Notes: a model not told the origin generated them from the sequence alone. DNA of 64,000 nucleotides from Streptomyces sp. NBC_01016 (GCF_026341035.1 NZ_JAPEOQ010000002.1:682001-746000), one strand, 5' to 3'; shown: positions 8,883 to 17,928, numbered from the stretch's first letter. Program-made: numbers and translations.

Positions 8883-9284
8883 GTGGTCCCCCCTGGATAG
8901 AGGTGCTGGAGACGCCGAGGTGCATGTGTAATGCACACGAAGAAAAGCCCACTCTTGCCAACAACCGTTCACGCGGGGGAAATGAGACGATCAAGAAGAC
9001 GTCAAGTCGGCTCAACTACGGTCGCGATAGGCCGATTTGGGCGCATCAGGGGGCGGTCCGCCGCCCGTCGTGCGGTGCCGCGTCGGCCGCCGGGTGGCAC
9101 GGCCCGGAAGGCGGGCACTATGACCCTGGGGTGTTCGACAGGCACTATGAACACATCACCGGCCGGTCAGTGACGATCAAGGTCGGCAACGCGTCGGAAA
9201 CGGTCGTGTGGTGGGATGTGACCAGGCCCTCTGGGCGGCGTGGGAGCAGCAGGCCTGACCAGCAAGGATGGGTGGAAGCGAGAG
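8883..9284. other. Intergenic region between S53 peptidase and glnA2
   Basis: 402 bp with no supportable gene; it must hold the two divergent promoters. The left part (8925-9000) is unusually A-rich for this genome. Near glnA2 a 10-bp direct repeat GGCACTATGA occurs at 9114-9123 and 9141-9150, 27 bp apart start to start. No four-part GlnR box like those of glnA and glnII was found here. Confidence 0.6.
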
Positions 9285-10646
9285 ATGGACAAGCAGCAGG
9301 AATTCGTGCTCCGTACCCTTGAGGAGCGCGACATCCGGTTCGTACGTCTGTGGTTCACGGACGTGCTGGGCTTCCTCAAGTCGGTGGCCGTGGCTCCGGC
9401 CGAGCTGGAACAGGCGTTCGACGAGGGTATCGGCTTCGACGGCTCGGCGATCGAGGGCTTCGCCCGGGTCTACGAGTCCGACATGATCGCCAAGCCGGAT
9501 CCGGGCACCTTCCAGGTCCTGCCGTGGCGGGCGGAGGCCCCCGGCACGGCGCGCATGTTCTGCGACATCCTGATGCCCGACGGCTCGCCGTCCTTCGCCG
9601 ACCCGCGCTACGTCCTGAAGCGGGCCCTGGCCAAGACCTCGGACCTCGGCTTCACCTTCTACACCCACCCCGAGATCGAGTTCTTCCTGCTCAAGGACAA
9701 GCCGCTGGACGGCACCCGCCCGGTGCCCGCGGACACCTCCGGCTACTTCGACCACACCCCGCAGAACGTGGGCATGGACTTCCGCCGCCAGGCGATCACC
9801 ATGCTCGAGTCGATGGGCATCTCGGTCGAGTTCAGCCACCACGAGGGTGCGCCGGGCCAGCAGGAGATCGATCTCCGCTACGCGGACGCGCTCTCCACGG
9901 CGGACAACATCATGACGTTCCGCCTGGTCATGAAGCAGGTGGCGCTGGAGCAGGGCGTCCAGGCCACCTTCATGCCGAAGCCGTTCTCGGAACACCCGGG
10001 CAGCGGCATGCACACGCACTTGTCGTTGTTCGAGGGCGACAGGAACGCCTTCTACGAGTCGGGCTCCGAGTACCAGCTCTCCAAGGTCGGCCGCTCCTTC
10101 ATCGCGGGCCTGCTGAAGCACGCCGCCGAGATCTCCGCGGTCACCAACCAGTGGGTGAACTCCTACAAGCGCATCTGGGGCGGCTCGGAGCGCACGGCGG
10201 GCGCCGGCGGCGAGGCCCCGTCCTACATCTGCTGGGGCCACAACAACCGCTCGGCCCTCATCCGCGTACCGATGTACAAGCCCGGCAAGACGGGCTCGGC
10301 CCGCGTCGAGGTCCGCTCCATCGACTCGGGCGCGAACCCCTACCTCACCTACGCGGTCCTCCTCGCGGCCGGCCTCAAGGGCATCGAAGAGGGCTACGAA
10401 CTCCCTCCGGGCGCCGACGACGACGTCTGGGCCCTCTCCGACGCGGAACGCCGCGCGATGGGCATCGAGCCGCTTCCCCAGAACCTCGGCGAGGCGATCA
10501 CCCTGATGGAACGCTCAGAACTGGTCGCGGAAACCCTCGGCGAACACGTCTACGACTTCTTCCTCCGGAACAAGAAGCAGGAGTGGGAGGAGTACCGCAG
10601 CGAGGTCACGGCGTTCGAGCTGCGGAAGAACTTGCCGGTGCTGTAG
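9285..10646 (+). CDS. glnA2: Glutamine synthetase-like GlnA2 (gamma-glutamylpolyamine synthetase group)
   Basis: 453 residues, the usual GlnA2 length; the ATG at 9285 gives the family N-terminus MDKQQEFVLRTLEE. Glutamine synthetase type I signatures are present: GFDGSAIEGF near 65, the ATP site KPFSEHPGSGMHTH near 245, and NRSALIRVP. The region matching the adenylylated Tyr of GlnA reads DDVWALSDAE, with Trp in place of Tyr, so GlnE should not modify it. Published work on S. coelicolor assigns GlnA2 to gamma-glutamylation of polyamines such as putrescine rather than glutamine synthesis; I infer the same here from sequence type. A strong terminator follows. Confidence 0.92.
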   Translation: MDKQQEFVLRTLEERDIRFVRLWFTDVLGFLKSVAVAPAELEQAFDEGIGFDGSAIEGFARVYESDMIAKPDPGTFQVLPWRAEAPGTARMFCDILMPDGSPSFADPRYVLKRALAKTSDLGFTFYTHPEIEFFLLKDKPLDGTRPVPADTSGYFDHTPQNVGMDFRRQAITMLESMGISVEFSHHEGAPGQQEIDLRYADALSTADNIMTFRLVMKQVALEQGVQATFMPKPFSEHPGSGMHTHLSLFEGDRNAFYESGSEYQLSKVGRSFIAGLLKHAAEISAVTNQWVNSYKRIWGGSERTAGAGGEAPSYICWGHNNRSALIRVPMYKPGKTGSARVEVRSIDSGANPYLTYAVLLAAGLKGIEEGYELPPGADDDVWALSDAERRAMGIEPLPQNLGEAITLMERSELVAETLGEHVYDFFLRNKKQEWEEYRSEVTAFELRKNLPVL

Positions 10647-10666
10647 GGCGCCGTACTGCACCACGA

Positions 10667-10698
10667 CGAACGGGCCGGGGTTTCCCCCGGCCCGTTCG
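10667..10698. terminator. Bidirectional terminator after glnA2
   Basis: 14-bp perfect stem (CGAACGGGCCGGGG and its complement) with a 4-nt loop TTTC. It serves glnA2 and the convergent small membrane gene. Confidence 0.85.
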
Positions 10699-10721
10699 TT
10701 CTGCCTTGTCGGCCCGCTGTG

Positions 10722-11051
10722 TCAGGAGCGCTTGCAGAGGCGGTAGATGCCGTACGAGATGCCGAGGATGATGTCGACGACCGCCCACAGGGCGAGGACC
10801 AGGACCAGGCCGATGGCGGTGCCCACGTCGCCGGCGTCCTTGCAGGTCTGGGCGTCGAGGGTGCCGCAGTCGCCGGAACCGCCGCTGTTCGCGCCCGCGA
10901 TCATCCACACCAGGAACAGGGCCTGGACCGCCAGGAAGAACCAGAGGAAGACGCGGCGCTTCTTCTTGGGCCGGTCGGCCGGGGCTTCCTGCTGCGGCGG
11001 GACCGGGGCCTGCGGCTGGGGGCGTGGTCGAACGTCCTGAGGTCGTGGCGG
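10722..11051 (-). pseudogene. Small membrane protein lacking a start codon (5' truncated or misread)
   Basis: From the TAG of the VOC gene down to the TGA at 10722 there are 109 sense codons in the same frame as the VOC gene. They read as a genuine protein: a Pro/Gln-rich start, a basic patch KKKRR, a membrane segment VFLWFFLAVQALFLVWM, a Cys-containing loop, and a second segment ending RLCKRS. No ATG, GTG or TTG occurs before the first membrane segment, so the natural start is missing. It may be truncated by rearrangement, hit by a small indel, or made by read-through of the VOC stop. A GTG or ATG inside the first segment could give a 62-64 residue product. Confidence 0.6.
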
Positions 11052-11468
11052 CTACAGGGTGTCCCGCAGCGGCACAGCGGAGCGTTTGCGGTATTCCTGG
11101 ATGGCCCAGCCGTTGCCGTCCGGGTCCGTGAAGTGCATGAAGGTGCCGCCGTCGTCGGGGGCGTACTGGATCGGTTCCGAGACGTCGAGGCCGCGGGAGC
11201 GGAGCTCTTCGTGGGCCGCCTTGATGTCGGTGACGCACAGTTGCATGCCGTGGTACGTGCCGGGGGTCGCCGTGCCCGTGGGGCTCGGGATGCCGGAGGC
11301 GAGGGCGATCGAGCAGCCGGATCCCGGGGGCGTGAGCTGGACGATGCGGGCGCCCGGCATCACTTCGGCGTCGATGTCGCAGTGGAAGCCGACCTTGTCG
11401 ACGTAGAAGGCCTTGGCGCGGTCGATGTCCGAGACCGGGATGGTGAGCACTTCCAGGGTCATGTCCAT
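11052..11468 (-). CDS. VOC (glyoxalase/bleomycin-resistance fold) protein
   Basis: 138 residues from the ATG at 11468 (MDMTLEVLTIPVSD); a start 13 codons earlier is possible but adds unlike sequence. It shows one complete VOC domain of two beta-alpha-beta-beta-beta repeats, with DIDRAKAFYVDKVGF near 15 and FTDPDGNGWAIQEY near 115, the C-terminal Glu being the usual metal ligand. Family members include glyoxalase I, dioxygenases and antibiotic-binding proteins, so the substrate is open. Its stop is in frame with, and directly abuts, the start-less membrane ORF. Confidence 0.85.
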   Translation of the reverse strand: MDMTLEVLTIPVSDIDRAKAFYVDKVGFHCDIDAEVMPGARIVQLTPPGSGCSIALASGIPSPTGTATPGTYHGMQLCVTDIKAAHEELRSRGLDVSEPIQYAPDDGGTFMHFTDPDGNGWAIQEYRKRSAVPLRDTL

Positions 11469-11520
11469 GGACGTAACGGTAGGGGTGAATTGTCGGTTCC
11501 GGCCCACCGGCGCCGGGTGG

Positions 11521-12048
11521 TCACTCGAATTGCCAGCGGGTCTGGGTGAACTCCTCGCCCTTGCCGAAGCCGAAGACCGTGCTCGGGGTGACTGAGAAGA
11601 CGAGCGAGGGGCCTTCTTGGCCTTGGAATGCGCCGTCGGTGCGGACCTCGAAGTGCCAGGCCGGGCCGTATTTCTCCTCCCAGGCCTTGGCGAGGGCGTG
11701 CAGGCGTTCCGGCTCCGTGACTCGTGTCGCCGGACCCTCCACCACCACGTCGAAGCCCGCCGCCCAGGTGTTCGTGCCGGTGGTGAGGACGACGTGCGGG
11801 TTCTCGGCGAGGTTGAGTGACTTGCGTTCGTGCGCGCCGGTCGTGAAGTGGAGGGCTCCGTCCTGCCAGAGGGCGAGGAGGGGTGTGACGTGGGGGCGGC
11901 CGTCGGGGCGCACCGTGGAGATCCAGAAGAGTTCGGCGCCGGTCAGTAGCTTTTCGGCTGCCGCCCACGAGGTGGGTTCGGCGCCGGGGGAGCTGTAGCG
12001 CGGGTCGATCGACGTGTGCGGCGTGCCGGTGCGGGCGTCGTGCGGCAT
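11521..12048 (-). CDS. PNPOx-fold flavin-binding protein (pyridoxamine oxidase-like)
   Basis: 175 residues from the ATG at 12048, preceded by GAGAGGA; 22 open upstream codons are rejected. The split-barrel core reads ELFWISTVRPDGRPHVTPLLALW, then LHFTTGAHERKSLNL and HVVLTTGTNTW, the pattern of general stress/F420- or FMN-binding PNPOx proteins. Inferred role: a redox or cofactor-binding enzyme; cofactor and substrate are not readable. It lies 52 bp upstream of the VOC gene on the same strand and is divergent from glnE, 131 bp away. Confidence 0.8.
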   Translation of the reverse strand: MPHDARTGTPHTSIDPRYSSPGAEPTSWAAAEKLLTGAELFWISTVRPDGRPHVTPLLALWQDGALHFTTGAHERKSLNLAENPHVVLTTGTNTWAAGFDVVVEGPATRVTEPERLHALAKAWEEKYGPAWHFEVRTDGAFQGQEGPSLVFSVTPSTVFGFGKGEEFTQTRWQFE

Positions 12049-12179
12049 CGTGGGCGGTCCTCTCCGTGTACGGGGCCACTCGTACACGAGTGGGGACCTG
12101 CCGCGGTCGCACAACTCATCGGCGCAGCCCGGAGCGCAGTAGGCTCAAGGCCACCGTTGATCGAACAGGAGGCCGGGCA

Positions 12180-15100
12180 ATGACGTCGGTGCCGCACGAA
12201 GGGGGAGGGTGGACGGGCGGCCGCAGAAGCAGCACCTTCACCCGGCTGCTGCGACTCGGCTTCACCGATCCGTCCACCGCCGAGCGACTGCTCGACGCCC
12301 CCGCCCTGTCCGCCGTGCGCTCCGACCCGCTGCTCCTGGACGCGCTCGGCGGCGCCGCCGACCCGGACCTGGCGCTCCTCGGCCTCGTCCGGCTGGTCGA
12401 GGCGCAGGAGGACGAGACGGCGCGGCGCGAGCTGCTCGACACGCTCGTCGCGGCGAAGCCGCTGCGCGACCGACTGCTCGGCGTGCTCGGCTCCTCCGAG
12501 GCGCTCGCCGACCACCTGGCCCGGCACTCCAAGGACTGGCGGGCCCTCGTCACGTACGAGTCGGGCGATCTGCACCCCGGCGTGGAGGAATTCGAGCAGG
12601 GGCTCGCCGAGGCCACCGACGAGGTGTCGCTGCGCGTCGCCTACCGGCGCTGCCTGCTGTCCATCGCCGCCCGCGACGTGTGCGGCACGACCGACATCAC
12701 CGAGACCGCCGCCGAACTCGCCGACCTGGCGACGGCGACGCTGCGCGCGGCCCTCGCCATCGCCCGCGCGGCGTCTCCCGCCGACGCCACGCTGTGCCGG
12801 CTCTCCGTGATCGCGATGGGCAAGTGCGGTGGCCATGAGCTGAATTACGTATCCGATGTCGACGTCATCTTCGTCGGGGAGCCCGCCGACGGGGCCGCCG
12901 ACGAGGGGAAGGCGATCCAGGCCGCCACCCGGCTCGCCTCGCACATGATGCGGATCTGCTCCGACACGACGGTCGAGGGCACCATCTGGCCCGTCGACGC
13001 CAATCTGCGGCCGGAAGGGCGCAACGGCCCGCTCGTACGCACCCTGTCCTCGCACCTCGCCTACTACCAGCGCTGGGCCAAGACCTGGGAGTTCCAGGCG
13101 CTGCTCAAGGCCCGCCCGGTCGCCGGCGACCTGGAACTCGGCGAGGAGTACGTCGCAGCCGTGTCGCCGATGGTGTGGCAGGTGTCCGAGCGGGACAACT
13201 TCGTGCCCGACGTGCAGAAGATGCGCAAGCGGGTCGTGGCCAACATCCCGCCGGGGGAGAAGGACCGGGAGCTGAAGCTCGGGCCCGGCGGTCTGCGCGA
13301 CGTCGAATTCGCCGTCCAGCTGCTGCAGTTGGTGCACGGCCGCTCGGACTCCGCGCTGCGCAGCAGTACGACCCTGAAGGCGCTCGCCGCACTCGCCGAC
13401 GGCGGATACGTGGGCCGGGTCGACGCCGTGCAGCTCGACGACGCCTACCGCTTCCTGCGCACCCTCGAACACCGCATCCAGCTCTACAAGTTGCGGCGCA
13501 CCCACCTGGTGCCGGAGGACGATGCCGACCTGCGCCGCATCGGCCGCTCGATGGGCATGCGCACCGAACCCATCACGGACCTCAAGCGGGCCTGGCGGCG
13601 GCACACATCCGTCGTCCGCCGACTGCACGAGAAGCTGTTCTACCGGCCGCTGCTCGACGCCGTCGCCCAACTCGCCCCCGGCGAGACCAGGTTGCGCGCC
13701 GACGCCGCCCGCGAGCGCCTCGTCGCACTCGGCTACGCCGACCCGAGCGCCGCGATGCGCCACCTGGAGGCGCTGGCCTCCGGCGTCAGCCGCAAGGCCG
13801 CCATCCAGCGGACGCTGCTCCCGGTGCTGCTCGGCTGGTTCGCGGATTCGGCGGACCCCGACGCGGGGCTCCTCAACTTCCGCAACGTGTCGGACGCGTT
13901 GGGCAAGACGCCCTGGTATCTGCGGCTGCTGCGCGACGAGGGCGCGGCCGCCGAGAACCTGGCGCGGATCCTGTCCGCAGGGCGCCTCGCGCCCGACCTC
14001 CTCATGCGCGCCCCCGAATCGGTGGCGCTGCTCGGCGACGAGCGGGGCCTGGAGCCGCGCGGGCACGCCCAGTTGGAGCAGGAGGCGCTCGCGGCGGTGC
14101 GGCGCGCGGACACCGGTGAGCAGGCGGTCACCTCGGCGCGCGCGGTGCGCCGCCGCGAGCTGCTGCGCACGGCGGCCGCCGACATCATCGCCTCGTACGG
14201 CACCGAGGACACGCCCGCGGTCGCCGACCAGGGTGCCCTGGTGGACCAAGTGGGCTCCGCCGTATCGGACTTGACGGCCGCCACGCTCGCCGGGACGCTG
14301 CGCGCCGTGGTCCGCGACGGCTGGGGCGACACCCTGCCCACCCGCTTCGCCGTCATCGCCATGGGTCGCTTCGGCGGGCACGAGCTGAGCTACGGCTCCG
14401 ACGCCGACGTGCTGTTCGTGCACGAACCCCGCGAGGGCGTCGACGACCACGAGGCCGCGCAGGCCGCCAACAAGGTCGTCTCCGAGATGCGCCGGCTCCT
14501 CGCCCTGCCGAGCGCCGATCCGCCGCTGCTCATCGACGCGGACCTGCGCCCCGAGGGCAAGTCGGGCCCGCTGGTGCGCACGCTCAAGTCCTACGAGGCG
14601 TACTACCGCCGCTGGTCCCTGGTCTGGGAGTCACAGGCGCTGCTGCGGGCCCAATACGTGGCCGGGGACGAGGAGTTGGGTCGGTCGTTCATCGACCTGA
14701 TCGACCCGCTGCGCTACCCCGCCGAAGGCCTCGGCGACGACGCCGTACTGGAGATCCGCCGCCTCAAGGCCCGCATGGAGTCGGAGCGGATGCCGCGCGG
14801 CGCCGACCCCACGCTCCACACAAAACTGGGCCGCGGGGGCCTGTCCGACGTCGAATGGACGGTGCAGCTGCTCCAGCTGAGGCACGGCTGGGTGGAACCG
14901 GGTCTGCGGACGACCCGCACCCGCGAGGCCCTCGCCGCCGCGTGCGCCGCCGAACTGATCCCCACCGAGGACGCGGCGATCCTCGACGAGGCGTGGGTCC
15001 TTGCCGCGCGCGTGCGCAACGCGGTGATGCTGGTGCGGGGCAGGCCCGGCGACACGTTTCCCTCGGACGGGCGTGAACTCGGCGCGGTCGGGCGGTACTT

Positions 15101-15200
15101 GGGGTACGACCCCGGGCACGTCGGGGACATGCTCGACGACTATCGGCGTACGACGCGGCGGGCGCGGGCCGTGATGGAGGAGCGGTTCTACGGCGGGTGA
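12180..15200 (+). CDS. glnE: Bifunctional glutamine synthetase adenylyltransferase/deadenylase
   Basis: 1006 residues; the ATG at 12180 follows AGGAGG by 8 bases, and codons upstream are not protein-like. Two nucleotidyltransferase halves are plain: MGKCGGHELNYVSDVDV near 213 and MGRFGGHELSYGSDADV near 726, each with the G-S/V-S-D-x-D metal site, and each followed by helical GlnD/GlnE linker regions (KLGPGGLRDVE near 365, KLGRGGLSDVE near 882). Known role: adds or removes AMP on Tyr397 of GlnA to set its activity by nitrogen status. Its target glnA lies about 33 kb away in this window. It is followed by a palindromic repeat element, not a simple terminator. Confidence 0.97.
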   Translation: MTSVPHEGGGWTGGRRSSTFTRLLRLGFTDPSTAERLLDAPALSAVRSDPLLLDALGGAADPDLALLGLVRLVEAQEDETARRELLDTLVAAKPLRDRLLGVLGSSEALADHLARHSKDWRALVTYESGDLHPGVEEFEQGLAEATDEVSLRVAYRRCLLSIAARDVCGTTDITETAAELADLATATLRAALAIARAASPADATLCRLSVIAMGKCGGHELNYVSDVDVIFVGEPADGAADEGKAIQAATRLASHMMRICSDTTVEGTIWPVDANLRPEGRNGPLVRTLSSHLAYYQRWAKTWEFQALLKARPVAGDLELGEEYVAAVSPMVWQVSERDNFVPDVQKMRKRVVANIPPGEKDRELKLGPGGLRDVEFAVQLLQLVHGRSDSALRSSTTLKALAALADGGYVGRVDAVQLDDAYRFLRTLEHRIQLYKLRRTHLVPEDDADLRRIGRSMGMRTEPITDLKRAWRRHTSVVRRLHEKLFYRPLLDAVAQLAPGETRLRADAARERLVALGYADPSAAMRHLEALASGVSRKAAIQRTLLPVLLGWFADSADPDAGLLNFRNVSDALGKTPWYLRLLRDEGAAAENLARILSAGRLAPDLLMRAPESVALLGDERGLEPRGHAQLEQEALAAVRRADTGEQAVTSARAVRRRELLRTAAADIIASYGTEDTPAVADQGALVDQVGSAVSDLTAATLAGTLRAVVRDGWGDTLPTRFAVIAMGRFGGHELSYGSDADVLFVHEPREGVDDHEAAQAANKVVSEMRRLLALPSADPPLLIDADLRPEGKSGPLVRTLKSYEAYYRRWSLVWESQALLRAQYVAGDEELGRSFIDLIDPLRYPAEGLGDDAVLEIRRLKARMESERMPRGADPTLHTKLGRGGLSDVEWTVQLLQLRHGWVEPGLRTTRTREALAAACAAELIPTEDAAILDEAWVLAARVRNAVMLVRGRPGDTFPSDGRELGAVGRYLGYDPGHVGDMLDDYRRTTRRARAVMEERFYGG

Positions 15201-15281
15201 CGGTGCCGGGTGCCGGGCGCCGCGTGGCGGGGGCGTGGCGGGGCCGTGGTGGGGGCCTCGCGTAGCGCCTGCCCGGCGCCG

Positions 15282-15331
15282 GGGTGCCGCCTTGCCCACC
15301 CTGCCGCCCCTGGCGGCAGATTGCCCAAGGC
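15282..15331. repeat. Solo palindromic repeat element behind glnE
   Basis: 50 bp that match the reverse complement of 25131-25180 at 49 of 50 positions. Internally palindromic: outer arms GCCTTG/CAAGGC and inner arms CTGCCGCC/GGCGGCAG, separated by a 6/6 internal loop. It lies between glnE and the convergent 69-residue gene, so it may act as a terminator. Confidence 0.85.
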
Positions 15332-15363
15332 GGCGGGGCCCAGTGGCGGAGCGGACGGCTCGG

Positions 15364-15573
15364 TTACGCCACCTTCGCCGACGTCGTCTCCGACAGCCAC
15401 GGCAGACCCGAAGGCCCCCGGTGGGCGAGCGCCATCGCCGCGGCCGTCCGCTCGTCGTCGGGGGCATGCTTGCGCTGGAGCGCGCCGAAGGGGTGGGCGT
15501 CGTCGCCCGGAGCCGCCACCCTCGCGCCTGCCGCGCCCTTGCGTACCGCTGCCGTTGCCGTTGACCGTGCCAT
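15364..15573 (-). CDS. Small conserved-looking protein, function unknown
   Basis: 69 residues (MARSTATAAVRKGAAG to SETTSAKVA). The ATG at 15573 has a strong GGAGGG ribosome site 8 bases upstream, which is the main argument that it is real. It is Ala-rich and charged with no membrane segment or recognised domain. It is convergent with glnE. The high-GC overlapping frames on the other strand have no comparable ribosome site. Confidence 0.6.
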   Translation of the reverse strand: MARSTATAAVRKGAAGARVAAPGDDAHPFGALQRKHAPDDERTAAAMALAHRGPSGLPWLSETTSAKVA

Positions 15574-15709
15574 GAAACCGGCCCTCCGTCCGTACCGTCG
15601 AGGTCTGGACCTCCGACGATCCCCTCGGACGGGCCGCGACGGCAGATGCCATCGGTCGTGAACCCGCGGGACGAAGGTCCCGACGCCCTACGCGACCCCT
15701 ACACGGGCC

Positions 15710-16318
15710 CTACGCGTCCAGCAGCACCCGGCACCGCGCCACGAACCCGGTGAGCGCCAGCTCGAACGCCGCGTCCGTGCGCCCCTCGAGTCCGGCGCCC
15801 AGGGCTCGTTCGAGCAACGGGGTCAGGCCCTCCTCCGTCGGCTCCCACATCGTGTCGGGCGCCGCCATGTCCAGCGCCGAACCGAGCACCATGTTGTCCA
15901 GGGCAATGATCACCGGCATCACGTCCGGCAGCGCGAACCCCGCGTCGAGCAGCAGCGCCACCGCCAGCTCGTACTGCGCGAGGACCCGGGGCGCCCGCAC
16001 CGGGTGGGTCGTCAGGAGCGGGATCGCCTTGGGGTGCGCGGCGAACGCGGCACGGTAGGAGCGGGCCCACCCGGCGATCGCCTCGTCCCACGGGAGGCCC
16101 GAGGTCAGCGGCGTCTCGTCGATCGCGGAGCAGATCCGCTCGCGCAGCAGCTCCACGATGCCGTCGCGGCCCTCCACGTGGTGGTAGAGCGAACCCGCCT
16201 GCACGCCGAGCCTGCGCGCCACCTGCGGGACGCTGAACTCGCCGTTCTCGTCGACGATGCCGAGCGCCGCCGTGGTGATCCGCTCCCGGTCGAGGAGGGG
16301 TGTGCGCGGCCGCCCCAT
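15710..16318 (-). CDS. TetR-family transcriptional regulator
   Basis: 202 residues; the ATG has GAGGAGGGA upstream. The N-terminal helix-turn-helix is clear (FSVPQVARRLGVQAGSLYHH, about 28-47) and starts after MGRPRTPLLDRERI, as in TetR proteins with a TetR_C tetracycline-repressor-like C-terminal domain. The divergent permease gene begins 140 bp away, which makes it the likely target (inference from layout). Confidence 0.88.
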   Translation of the reverse strand: MGRPRTPLLDRERITTAALGIVDENGEFSVPQVARRLGVQAGSLYHHVEGRDGIVELLRERICSAIDETPLTSGLPWDEAIAGWARSYRAAFAAHPKAIPLLTTHPVRAPRVLAQYELAVALLLDAGFALPDVMPVIIALDNMVLGSALDMAAPDTMWEPTEEGLTPLLERALGAGLEGRTDAAFELALTGFVARCRVLLDA

Positions 16319-16355
16319 CCAGGTCCCTCCTCAGTGGCTCCACAAAATCGGGTCT

Positions 16356-16374
16356 TCCCGTATGCCCAACGGGA
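16356..16374. promoter_or_regulatory. Short inverted repeat between TetR and permease genes
   Basis: 6-bp arms TCCCGT and ACGGGA separated by 7 bp, in the divergent 140-bp region, followed by an AT-rich stretch (16380-16410) that could be promoter. It is short and could be chance; kept as a candidate TetR site only. Confidence 0.25.
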
Positions 16375-16458
16375 GGCTACATTGCGAAAACCGAAAGCCT
16401 TTAGATTTACGCCCGTCCGCCGCAGTGCGGGCCGTCCTCCAGAGGGGCTTCCTGCCGC

Positions 16459-17928
16459 ATGCCCGTGACCTCCCCGAAGACGAAGACGCAAACGAAGACG
16501 AGGACGAAGACCGCACCGCCGAGCGCGCCGACCGGCCTTCGCACAGGCACCCTCGGCACCTCCGACATCGCGTTCTTCGTGATCTCCGCCGCCGCCCCGC
16601 TCACCGTCATGGCGGGCGTCGCGCCCATCGCCATCTCCCTCGGCGGCGTCGGAGCGCCCGCCGGATACCTGCTCGCCGGCATCACCCTCGCCGTCTTCGC
16701 CATCGGCTTCACCACGATGAGCCGCCACGTCACCGGCGGCGGCGCCTTCTACTCGTACATCGCGCAGGGCCTCGGCAAACCGGCCGGAATCGGGGCGGCG
16801 CTGCTCGCGATGGTCGGCTACAACGGCATGGAGATCGGCGTCTACGGGCTCCTCGGCTCGGCGACCCAGGACACCGTGCACTCCCTGTTCGGCGCGGACG
16901 TGCCCTGGCTGCCGGTCTCCCTCGTGGGCCTGGTCCTGATCTGGTACGGCGGCTTCCGCTCGATCGACTTCGGCGCCAAGCTCCTCGGCGTCCTGCTGGT
17001 CGCGGAGACGGGCATCCTGATCCTGCTCGCGGGCGGCGTGCTCCTCAAGGGCGGCGCGCACGGCCTGTCCCTGGCCTCCTTCGCGCCCGGCAACGTCCTC
17101 GTGCCCGGCACGGCCGCCGTCCTCGCCTTCGCGTTCGCCGCGTTCACCGGGTTCGAGTCGACCGTCATCTATCGGCGCGAGGCCCGCGACCCGGACCGCA
17201 CCGTGCCCCGCGCCACGTACATCGCGGTCGCGTTCCTCGGCCTCTTCTACGCGTTCACCGTCTGGATCGCCATCCAGTCCTTCGGCGACGCGGCCGTCGT
17301 CAAGGCGGCCGGCAGCGACCCGGCGAACCTCTTCTTCACCGCGATCACCACGTTCGTCGGTGGCTGGGCGGCGGACCTGATGCACGTCTTCATCGTCACC
17401 AGCGTCATCGCCTCGCTCCTCGCCTTCCACAACGCGATCAACCGGTACGCCCTCGCCCTCGCCGACGAGGGCGTCCTGCCGCGCGCCGTCGCCCGCATCC
17501 ACCCCAAGCACCGTTCCCCGTACGTCGCCGGGCTCGCGCAGACGGTGCTCGGCGCGGTCGTCGTGCTCGGCTTCTGGGCGGCCGGGGCGGACCCGTACGA
17601 CCAGCTCCTCCTGTGGGTCAACACCCCTGGAATGCTGGGCCTGATGGCCCTTCAACTCCTCGCGGCGCTCGCGGTCCCGTTCTTCTTCCGACGGATCACG
17701 CACCAGGAGGGCGCGCTGCGGACGGTCGTCGCCCCGGTCGTCGCGACGCTGCTCCTGGCGGTGGCGATCGGGCTGGTCGCCACACACATCGACCTGTTCA
17801 CGGGCGCGTCCCCCTTGGTCAACTGGATCCTCCTGGCAGTGGCCCCGGCAGTCTTCGTCCTGGGCCTGGCCCTGGCATGGCGTCTACGCCGCTCCCGCCC
17901 GGAGGTCTACGCCCGTTTCGGCAATTAG
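16459..17928 (+). CDS. APC-family amino-acid/amine permease
   Basis: 489 residues with about 12 membrane segments. The start of the transporter core (LGTSDIAFFVISAAAPLTVMAG) and AFAAFTGFESTVIYRREARDP are typical of APC transporters from actinobacteria. Only a distant AGAGGGG precedes the ATG. The next gene on the strand is an amidohydrolase 130 bp downstream; uptake of an amide or amine compound followed by its hydrolysis is possible, but not shown. Likely regulated by the divergent TetR. Confidence 0.85.
   Translation: MPVTSPKTKTQTKTRTKTAPPSAPTGLRTGTLGTSDIAFFVISAAAPLTVMAGVAPIAISLGGVGAPAGYLLAGITLAVFAIGFTTMSRHVTGGGAFYSYIAQGLGKPAGIGAALLAMVGYNGMEIGVYGLLGSATQDTVHSLFGADVPWLPVSLVGLVLIWYGGFRSIDFGAKLLGVLLVAETGILILLAGGVLLKGGAHGLSLASFAPGNVLVPGTAAVLAFAFAAFTGFESTVIYRREARDPDRTVPRATYIAVAFLGLFYAFTVWIAIQSFGDAAVVKAAGSDPANLFFTAITTFVGGWAADLMHVFIVTSVIASLLAFHNAINRYALALADEGVLPRAVARIHPKHRSPYVAGLAQTVLGAVVVLGFWAAGADPYDQLLLWVNTPGMLGLMALQLLAALAVPFFFRRITHQEGALRTVVAPVVATLLLAVAIGLVATHIDLFTGASPLVNWILLAVAPAVFVLGLALAWRLRRSRPEVYARFGN

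Noticed and set aside
8861..9322. Plus-strand frames between the S53 peptidase and glnA2
   Set aside because: No family features or ribosome site, and the region must carry two promoters.
13175..14119. Long frames inside glnE in other phases
   Set aside because: Arg/Pro-rich shadows of glnE; glnE itself has both catalytic motifs and a ribosome site.
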